DNA of 64,000 nucleotides from Myxococcales bacterium (GTDB lineage: Bacteria; Myxococcota_A; Polyangia; Polyangiales; Houyiibacteriaceae), in the NCBI GenBank assembly GCA_029861865.1, contig JAOTYL010000002.1, positions 1 to 64,000 of the forward strand, given 5' to 3'. Of this stretch, positions 58,554 to 64,000 are shown piece by piece; position 1 is the stretch's first letter; every line of letters begins with the position of its first letter. The notes beneath the pieces were generated by a model. The model worked only from the letters and a program-made list of their open reading frames with translations, searched no databases and was not told the DNA's origin. Both the position numbers and the translations under genes were made by a program.

Positions 58554-59630
58554 CTACGGAAGTGTCGAGACCCGGATACGGCCCCAGCTTGGCTCCAAAA
58601 GGCTGCCGACGTGGAGCCAGTCACCGACCTGTTCCGCGCTGCTCGTCACGGAGAAGCGGGCACCCTCGACGTCTTGGAGGTTGTGAACGACCTTGCCCTC
58701 TGCATCGAGACCCAACACGAACGGATGCCGCGCGGGTTTCTGCTGAAGCGCCGACGGAATTCGATGGATGATCTTACGGAGCCACGGACGGTCCGACGCG
58801 CTATCGAGCACCGCATTGCGCGGCCCGTACATCGCCAACCAGAAGATCCCGTCCGCCCCCGTGGAAATGCCATCGGGAAAGCCTGGCAGATTAGCGACGA
58901 ATACCTCGACCCGACCAGCTCTTGGGCCGCGCACGAACACCCTCTTGGTCCGGTAGCGCATGGTCTCGTTGACGAGGACGTACGTCTCGTCTGGAGACAC
59001 GGCCACACCGTTGGCAAAATGGAACTCGCTGAGCACTACATCGCATTCGTCCGTGTTGATGTCGTACTTGAGCAGCCTGCCGTTGGGCGCGTTCTCGAGG
59101 ACTTCGTTCATGGTCTGGTGTTGGTTCCATTTGGAGGATGAATCCGAGAACCAAGCGACGTTTTGCGAATCGACGTCCACGTCGTTGGTGTACCCGAGTG
59201 GATGGTATCCGGCCTCGTTACAGAGCACGGTGGTCTTGCCGTCCGGATCGATCGAAAGAAGCCCTTTGAACGCGTCTGCAACGATGAGATTCCCGTCGTT
59301 ATCGAAATCCAGGCCCAGCGGCCTGCCCCCCGTCTGTGCGAACACCTCGACGCTTGCTCCATCGGGCGAGTACCGAAGGATCTGCCCCTCGTGTACGCCT
59401 ACGTAAGCCACGCCCTCTGCATCGATGGCGACATCCTCGGGCCCGTGCGCGTTGGGCGTCGAGAAAAGCTCCATTCCTTGGAGCACCCGATTGGGGGCGA
59501 AGTCTCCCGCGAGGGGCGGAGGCTCCTTTGCCGTCCACGACGTCGGCTCGATCGGCACGGGCCACAGCAAGAGATAGACGACGAGAACCGCAAACATAAC
59601 GCCCACCAAGAGACCCACCGTGCGTCCCAT
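58554..59630 (-). CDS. Strictosidine synthase-like/SMP-30-type six-bladed propeller with membrane anchor
   Basis: The 358-residue product starts with an N-terminal hydrophobic helix (about residues 5-26), then a six-bladed propeller of the SMP-30/strictosidine synthase group: GPEDVAIDAEGVAYVGVHEG, GRPLGLDFDNDGNLIVADAF, YTNDVDVDSQNVAWFSDSSS, the EFHFANGVAVSPDETYVLVN calcium/active-site blade and NLPGFPDGISTGADGIFWLA. The order resembles APMAP/SSL hydrolases, which may act on lactones. It follows the unknown gene at 59633 by 2 bases and precedes GH31. Confidence 0.8.
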   Translation of the reverse strand: MGRTVGLLVGVMFAVLVVYLLLWPVPIEPTSWTAKEPPPLAGDFAPNRVLQGMELFSTPNAHGPEDVAIDAEGVAYVGVHEGQILRYSPDGASVEVFAQTGGRPLGLDFDNDGNLIVADAFKGLLSIDPDGKTTVLCNEAGYHPLGYTNDVDVDSQNVAWFSDSSSKWNQHQTMNEVLENAPNGRLLKYDINTDECDVVLSEFHFANGVAVSPDETYVLVNETMRYRTKRVFVRGPRAGRVEVFVANLPGFPDGISTGADGIFWLAMYGPRNAVLDSASDRPWLRKIIHRIPSALQQKPARHPFVLGLDAEGKVVHNLQDVEGARFSVTSSAEQVGDWLHVGSLLEPSWGRIRVSTLP

Positions 59631-59632
59631 CG

Positions 59633-60268
59633 TTAGTCCTCCTCAGCTTGTGGCGTTTTGGCCTCGGCGTTTTGTTTCGCCAGAGTCGGGTCGTTGATCA
59701 GCCCCATGACTGTGATCGACAACAGATCTTCATCGGCTTTGCCCAAAGGACAAAGCTCCTTGCCAAGGTACACGCACGCCGCCCTTCGAGCCTCGTCGGC
59801 ATCCTCGACGTACTTGCCTTTCTGGGTGTACCAGATCCCCTTAGGGGTTCGCGCCAGCATGCCATTGGCGTATTGCCAACGGCCAAGCGCGCTCTTGGCC
59901 CGCGGACCACTTGGGTAGTACCACTCGCCTTGCCGGCTCTTGGCGATGCGGCCGTTTGGATGATTGAGCTCGCGAAACGAACGCGTGATGGGCCTTCCGT
60001 TCGTCCAGGTGGTCGTGGGCGCCCGGGTGACCCGGTAGCCAACATACGGGGCGCAAACGTCACGCTTCACTTGCGACAAATTTCGTTTTTCGTCGACGGT
60101 CAAGACGCGTCGAACGCGCTTCGGATCGTCGAGGCGGGCGAGGAAGTCCATGATCGTGAGCTCCTCGCAGGTTGGCGATGCCATGAGGGTCTGTTGTGTC
60201 GAAGCCGAGTCGACCAAGAACCAACAAAGGCAAGCGGCAGCGATGATGATGGTGAGCCTACGAAACAT
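59633..60268 (-). CDS. Secreted protein with three to four aromatic-Gly repeats, unknown
   Basis: The 211-residue product has a signal peptide (about residues 1-22) and a helical region, then a series of 15-residue units starting with Trp or Tyr (HPNGRIAKSRQGE, WYYPSGPRAKSALGR, WQYANGMLARTPKGI, WYTQKGKYV). They resemble MORN-like or YwqK-type aromatic-Gly repeats. No catalytic motif was found. It ends 2 bases before the propeller gene and begins 23 bases downstream of the ppk1 stop on the same strand, so these three are probably one operon. Confidence 0.65.
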   Translation of the reverse strand: MFRRLTIIIAAACLCWFLVDSASTQQTLMASPTCEELTIMDFLARLDDPKRVRRVLTVDEKRNLSQVKRDVCAPYVGYRVTRAPTTTWTNGRPITRSFRELNHPNGRIAKSRQGEWYYPSGPRAKSALGRWQYANGMLARTPKGIWYTQKGKYVEDADEARRAACVYLGKELCPLGKADEDLLSITVMGLINDPTLAKQNAEAKTPQAEED

Positions 60269-60291
60269 GCGCCGGAGAGCTCACCCTCCCG

Positions 60292-62511
60292 CTATTCGTC
60301 TGCGGGCGCAAGGCCTCTCGGACCGCGTGCGCTTCGACGTCGCAAGCGATTGGCCTCTGCAAATCGGGCGTCGGCCCACTTGATGGTTTGTTGGTGTGCG
60401 CTTTGGGCGTTTGGCCCGCCATTGCGTTGGATGTAGGTTCCGTCCGACTGCATGTCCCACGCGCTTCGCTGATCGTCGAGCAGCGTGTCCAACATGACGC
60501 GCAGCTCTCCGCGCAGGGTCGCAGGCTCGACCGGCACGAGGACTTCGACTCTGCTGACCAGATTGCGTGTCATGCAGTCCGCGGAACCGATGTAGTACTC
60601 TTCTTCGCCGCCGTTTCGGAAGTAACAGATCCGAGAATGTTCGAGGAATCGACCGACGATGCTGATCACGCGCACATTGTCCGACAGCCCGGGCACGCGA
60701 GGACGCAAACGGCACGAGTCACGCACGATGAGGTCGACGTGGACACCCGCTTGCGACGCCTCATACAGTGCGCGCGTGATGTCGACGTCTTCGAGCGCGT
60801 TGGTCTTGATCTGAATCAGCCCCTCCTCGCCCTTTTCGACTTGGCGGATCTCTCGACGAATCTTGGAGAGCAGCGCCGGTTTGAGAAGCTTCGGTGCGGG
60901 AAGGAGCTTTTTGTAGCTGCGCTTCGGTTTGTAACCCGTGGTGAGATAGTTGAAGAGCTCCGTTGCATCACGCCCGATGTCGGGATCGCAGGTTAGCAAA
61001 CCGAGGTCGCAGTAGAGCTTTGCCGTCTCTTCATGATAGTTCCCGGTACCGACGTGCACGTAGCGACGCAGGCCATCGTGGTCGCGCCGCACGACGAGGA
61101 TCACTTTGCAATGGGTCTTGAGGCCGACGACCCCATAGGTGACGTGAATGCCCGCCTGCTCGAGCTTGCTGGCCCAGTTGATGTTGGCCTCTTCGTCGAA
61201 TCGAGCCTTGAGCTCGACCACGACAGCCACCTGCTTGCCGTTGAGGGCGGCGTTGATCAAATGCTGGATGACGCGGGACTTTGCCGAGGTCCGGTAGAGG
61301 GTCATCTTGATCGCCCGGACTTTCGGATCCTCGCTCGCTTCTCGCAAGAACCGACCCACCGAAGTGCCAAAGGCCTCATACGGGTGGTGCACCAAGAAGG
61401 CTTTGTGGCCGCGGATCGCATGAAACACGTTGCTCCGCCCCACCAGAGCTGCTGGGTCGACCGGCCGATGGTCGGGGTCGCGGTGCTCGGGCAGATCGAG
61501 CCGGGCAAGCTGAGAGACATCACCCAGACCGACGAACCCGTCGATCTCGAAGACATCGGACTGCTCATCGAGGCCGAGCTCCGCGGCAAGGCGTCCTCGG
61601 TGCGTCGCATCCATCCCACGCGCAACTTGCAACCGCACGATCGGCGCAAACTTGCGCTCTCGAAGCTCGGACTCGATCAGCGCAAGCAGGTCGTCTGCCT
61701 CGTCCTCGTCGCTTTCTACGTCGGCATTGCGGGTTACGCGGAATAGCTCGGTTCGTTCGATGACCATCCCTGGGAACAGGAGATCGAGGTTCTGGGCCAT
61801 GATCTCCTCTAGCGGGACGAAGACGAGCGAATCGCGAAGTTGAACGAACCGCGGCACGCCGGCTCCGAGGGGCACCTTCACGCGGGCCATCAATGGCGTC
61901 GGGTCGTTCGGATAGTGCAACGAAACGAGCAAGTTGAGGGACAGGTTCGAAACGAATGGAAACGGATGAGCGGGATCCATGGCCTGCGGCGTCACCAACG
62001 GAAAAATGTTGTCGAGGTAGTCATCGCGTAGCCACTTGCGATCTTTTTCGCGAAGGGATTCGTAGGATGCGACCTGTACGCCAGCATCGGAAAGCCTCCG
62101 TCGAAGCTCTACCCAGAGGGCCTGTTGCTCGACGGCCAGAGGTCGTATGACATCGTACGCCTCTGAGATCTGTTGAATCGGAGTGCGCCCATCCACGGTG
62201 AGCTCGTGAACCCCGGCGGCCACCTGCTGCTTCAAACCTCCGACGCGCTTCATGAAGAACTCGTCGAGGATCGAGCCCGTGATCGCCAGAAACTTCACTC
62301 TCTCGAGCAACGGGGTGCGCGTGTCTCGAGCCTCATGCAACACCCGCTTGACGAACTCGAGCCAAGTCAGCTCGCGGTTGAGGTAGTGTTCTGGCGAGTC
62401 GAGGGCTACTTTGGGTAAAGGTCGACCGTCCTCGTCGGGAGCGGTCTTGGTTTTGGCTGGGTGGCCGTTGGTAGTGCCAGTGGGTGAGCTCATGCTTGCT
62501 GAACTTTTCAT
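60292..62511 (-). CDS. ppk1: Polyphosphate kinase 1
   Basis: The 739-residue product is a complete Ppk1: LNRELTWLEFVKRVLHEA at the start, IAITGSILDEFFMKRVGG, the HVGTGNYHEETAKLYCDLGL motif with the phosphorylated His region, LSDNVRVISIVGRFLEHSRI, and YYIGSADCMTRNLVSRVEVL at the end. It makes polyphosphate from ATP reversibly. AGCAGG lies 5 bases upstream of the ATG at 62511. The last gene pair downstream is the unknown secreted protein and the propeller. In some other families the ppk1 neighbour is ppx, which is not seen here. Confidence 0.95.
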   Translation of the reverse strand: MKSSASMSSPTGTTNGHPAKTKTAPDEDGRPLPKVALDSPEHYLNRELTWLEFVKRVLHEARDTRTPLLERVKFLAITGSILDEFFMKRVGGLKQQVAAGVHELTVDGRTPIQQISEAYDVIRPLAVEQQALWVELRRRLSDAGVQVASYESLREKDRKWLRDDYLDNIFPLVTPQAMDPAHPFPFVSNLSLNLLVSLHYPNDPTPLMARVKVPLGAGVPRFVQLRDSLVFVPLEEIMAQNLDLLFPGMVIERTELFRVTRNADVESDEDEADDLLALIESELRERKFAPIVRLQVARGMDATHRGRLAAELGLDEQSDVFEIDGFVGLGDVSQLARLDLPEHRDPDHRPVDPAALVGRSNVFHAIRGHKAFLVHHPYEAFGTSVGRFLREASEDPKVRAIKMTLYRTSAKSRVIQHLINAALNGKQVAVVVELKARFDEEANINWASKLEQAGIHVTYGVVGLKTHCKVILVVRRDHDGLRRYVHVGTGNYHEETAKLYCDLGLLTCDPDIGRDATELFNYLTTGYKPKRSYKKLLPAPKLLKPALLSKIRREIRQVEKGEEGLIQIKTNALEDVDITRALYEASQAGVHVDLIVRDSCRLRPRVPGLSDNVRVISIVGRFLEHSRICYFRNGGEEEYYIGSADCMTRNLVSRVEVLVPVEPATLRGELRVMLDTLLDDQRSAWDMQSDGTYIQRNGGPNAQSAHQQTIKWADARFAEANRLRRRSARGPRGLAPADE

Positions 62512-62584
62512 TATAGCCTGCTTTTTCAGTTACGAGCTAGGTCCCAAATTGCGCTCGTAGGGCAACCCCCGTAGGCTGGCCGCT

Positions 62585-62602
62585 CAGCCTTCGAAAAGGC
62601 TG
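62585..62602. promoter_or_regulatory. Perfect hairpin ahead of the TetR gene
   Basis: CAGCCTT (62585-62591) and AAGGCTG (62596-62602) are a perfect 7-base inverted repeat with a CGAA loop. It lies 10 bases before the GTG of the TetR gene, close to where a ribosome would bind, and in the divergent gap with ppk1. It may be an operator for the TetR protein or a translational hairpin. Confidence 0.45.
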
Positions 62603-62612
62603 CCGCAGTCAC

Positions 62613-63263
62613 GTGCCTTCGAAAACCGAACCACTCACTCCGCGTCGGCGACCGAGCCAGGACCGCTCGAGAGACCGCGTGGAGCGCATCCTCGAGGCGA
62701 CCGCGCAGCTGCTCGGCCAAATGCCGGTCGACAAAATCACGACGGCTGCGATCGCCGAGACTGCGAGTGTTCCGATCGGATCGATTTATCAGTACTTCCC
62801 CAACAAGCTCGCCGTACTTGCCGACCTCGCGCGACGCGTCATGGAGAAAGTGGACTCGACGACGGCAAGCTTGATCGCCGAGGACTTTGGCGTTTTGCCC
62901 TGGGATCAAGCGATCGATCGCGCGGTCGACGCAACCATCGAGGGCTACGCGCAGCAACCCGGTTACGTGCAGCTCCTCTTGAGCATTCGACCAACCCCCG
63001 AGTTCCGGGAAATCACCGACGAGTCGAACGACCGAGTCGCAGCGATGATGGCTGCTCACCCCGCATTGCAAGCGGTCATCCCGAGCGATCGAGTTGAGCT
63101 GGTCACCCGTGCTGCGATTAAAGCAGTCAATGCGCTACAAGACTGGGCGCTTTCGACGGATGACCCAAAGCTCGCCGCTCAGATCATCGACGAAATGAAG
63201 ACTTTGCTGAAGGGCTACCTGGCGGTCTACATGGGCGAGCCGGACTCTGGCCGCAAATCCTAA
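62613..63263 (+). CDS. TetR-family transcriptional regulator
   Basis: The 216-residue product starts at a GTG (62613) and has a basic N-terminus (RRRPSQDRSRDRVERILEAT), then a TetR helix-turn-helix with the second helix and recognition helix in DKITTAAIAETASVPIGSIY and QYFPNKLAVLADLARRVMEK. The C-terminal part is an all-helical TetR_C domain. It diverges from ppk1, with a perfect hairpin in between, and precedes a lipoprotein gene after 126 bases. It may regulate that lipoprotein or a gene at a distance. Confidence 0.9.
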   Translation: MPSKTEPLTPRRRPSQDRSRDRVERILEATAQLLGQMPVDKITTAAIAETASVPIGSIYQYFPNKLAVLADLARRVMEKVDSTTASLIAEDFGVLPWDQAIDRAVDATIEGYAQQPGYVQLLLSIRPTPEFREITDESNDRVAAMMAAHPALQAVIPSDRVELVTRAAIKAVNALQDWALSTDDPKLAAQIIDEMKTLLKGYLAVYMGEPDSGRKS

Positions 63264-63294
63264 CAAAAGATAGGTGCTTACAAGAAGAGCAAAT

Positions 63295-63311
63295 AGTGAG
63301 CGATGCTCACT
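63295..63311. promoter_or_regulatory. 17-base palindrome AGTGAGC-GAT-GCTCACT downstream of the TetR gene
   Basis: AGTGAGC (63295-63301) and GCTCACT (63305-63311) are perfect inverted copies with a GAT centre, followed by TTTT. It could be an intrinsic terminator of the TetR gene (short stem and short T-run) or a TetR-type operator upstream of the lipoprotein gene. Confidence 0.5.
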
Positions 63312-63351
63312 TTTCAAACAGGACGGTTGGTGTTACATACCAGGGGTTCGT

Positions 63352-63365
63352 GTCACGTCCGTGAC
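63352..63365. promoter_or_regulatory. 14-base palindrome GTCACG-TC-CGTGAC before the lipoprotein gene
   Basis: GTCACG (63352-63357) and CGTGAC (63360-63365) form a perfect inverted repeat just upstream of the Shine-Dalgarno of the lipoprotein gene (63390). It is a candidate operator for an unknown dimeric regulator. Confidence 0.4.
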
Positions 63366-63389
63366 GCACTCTCGAGGAGGAGCCCGAGC

Positions 63390-64000
63390 ATGATTTCAAG
63401 ATACCTTACGAGCGCGGTGCTGGCCGCATCGCTTCTGGCATTTGGCTGCGGTGATGACGAGGGCGGTACTGGAGGAGATGGTGCGACCGGCGGCACGGGT
63501 GGCGCGGGTGCTACGGGTGGCGCAGGCGGAAGCGGTGGAGTTGGTGGCGGTACAGGCGGAACCGGTGGCGGCGCAGGCGGTGCGGGTGGCACGGGTGGAA
63601 TGATCGCCCTGGTCGACTGCAATAACTTGCCGGACCTCACTGCGTACGCGGTTGAAAATGCTCCGCCCACGCCGGCCGGTGACTGTACCGGAGAGATCTT
63701 CATGCCCGGCCTGGACGACGGTGCACGCTTAAATATCCGTCTCGAGAACGCGAACCCCGGGGACACGATCTGCTTGGCGGAGGGCACCTACGAGATGGAA
63801 GTCACCGTGAGCATCACCCTGGTCTCCGGCCTGACACTCAAAGGCATTGCGGACTCGCCCGACAAGACGATTCTCAACTTCGGAGGTCCAGGCACGGGCC
63901 CGGGCATCAACGTGACCGTGGACAATGTCACTATCGAAAACCTCTGGGTCAAGAACACCGGAGCCAATGGCGTCGTACAAGACGGAACGACGGGGTCCCG
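63390..64000 (+). CDS. Lipoprotein with Gly/Ala/Thr-rich linker and right-handed beta-helix repeats (partial)
   Basis: CGAGGAGGAG lies just upstream of the ATG at 63390. The first 20 residues are a lipoprotein signal (LAASLLAFGC, Cys20). Residues 25-70 are a glycine-rich linker in GGTGG/GGAGG units. From about residue 130 the sequence ICLAEGTYEMEVTVSITLVS, then GLTLKGIADSPDKTILNFGG, is the start of a parallel beta-helix of the pectate-lyase/polygalacturonase-like type (PbH1). The gene runs off the right edge, so most of the helix and any catalytic residues are unseen. Such linker-plus-helix lipoproteins are common in Myxococcota, where they act at the cell surface. Confidence 0.8.
   Translation, partial: MISRYLTSAVLAASLLAFGCGDDEGGTGGDGATGGTGGAGATGGAGGSGGVGGGTGGTGGGAGGAGGTGGMIALVDCNNLPDLTAYAVENAPPTPAGDCTGEIFMPGLDDGARLNIRLENANPGDTICLAEGTYEMEVTVSITLVSGLTLKGIADSPDKTILNFGGPGTGPGINVTVDNVTIENLWVKNTGANGVVQDGTTGS

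Noticed and set aside
1-64000. tRNA, rRNA, replication origin or prophage
   Set aside because: No tRNA cloverleaf, rRNA stretch, DnaA-box cluster or phage structural gene was recognised when reading both strands; a dedicated search tool could still find a tRNA.

Overview
The window reads as chromosomal DNA of a GC-rich, Gram-negative bacterium, most probably a member of the Myxococcota (former Deltaproteobacteria). The evidence is indirect: many secreted lipoproteins with glycine/threonine-rich linkers, a lytic-monooxygenase-like secreted protein with a GC-TM-Arg tail resembling a MYXO-CTERM sorting signal, a membrane Ser/Thr kinase, a ribosome hibernation factor fused to a cold-shock domain, and sterol-type enzymes. 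No rRNA, tRNA, CRISPR array or intact insertion sequence was seen. Gene density is high, with frequent ATGA or TGATG stop/start overlaps.

Layout. 0-8 kb is accessory and partly decayed: the end of a ketopantoate reductase, an internally deleted FAD desaturase, an IS3-type transposase scrap, a truncated NAD(P)-binding gene, a dienelactone hydrolase scrap, a TetR/OsmC pair with twin operators, a toxin-antitoxin-like pair (nucleotidyltransferase-like protein plus ribbon-helix-helix protein) under an AT-rich promoter, and a cholesterol-oxidase-type GMC oxidoreductase. 7.7-18 kb holds glycogen/maltodextrin genes (glgX, malQ, glgP) around a TMEM175-like channel, a lipoprotein sulfatase and a NYN-domain protein. 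18-24 kb holds phospholipid enzymes and a glutaryl-CoA dehydrogenase divergent from badH-badI, the last steps of cyclohexanecarboxyl-CoA ring cleavage. 24-34 kb holds a beta-propeller lipoprotein, glutamate dehydrogenase and a stress run on the minus strand (MscS channel, HPF-cold-shock fusion, Lon-like protease, universal stress protein).

34-36.4 kb carries a sterol C-24 methyltransferase translationally overlapped with a Rieske oxygenase; a second Rieske oxygenase lies at 55 kb. 36-41 kb has a dienelactone hydrolase-like lipoprotein, a polytopic Ser/Thr kinase and a NTT-like transporter with HEAT repeats. 41.6-45.4 kb is the most unusual stretch: a SAM methyltransferase (CpaM-like) overlapping a gene that fuses an HgcA-like corrinoid domain to an HgcB-like ferredoxin, followed at once by two parts of the AmmeMemoRadiSam system. 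45-64 kb is mostly metabolism and envelope: amidase, LuxR regulator, PPOX-fold protein, DUF3365 haem lipoprotein, LPMO-like protein, metF, a bestrophin/beta-carbonic anhydrase pair, a Tat-exported amidohydrolase, a GH31 enzyme with sulfoquinovosidase-like residues, a gluconolactonase-like propeller, ppk1, a TetR regulator and the start of a beta-helix lipoprotein.

The parts suggest an aerobic, predatory or saprophytic lifestyle with polyphosphate and glycogen storage, capacity to modify sterols, and one or two uncharacterised corrinoid/radical-SAM systems. Functions are assigned by reading motifs and family resemblance; no database search was possible.
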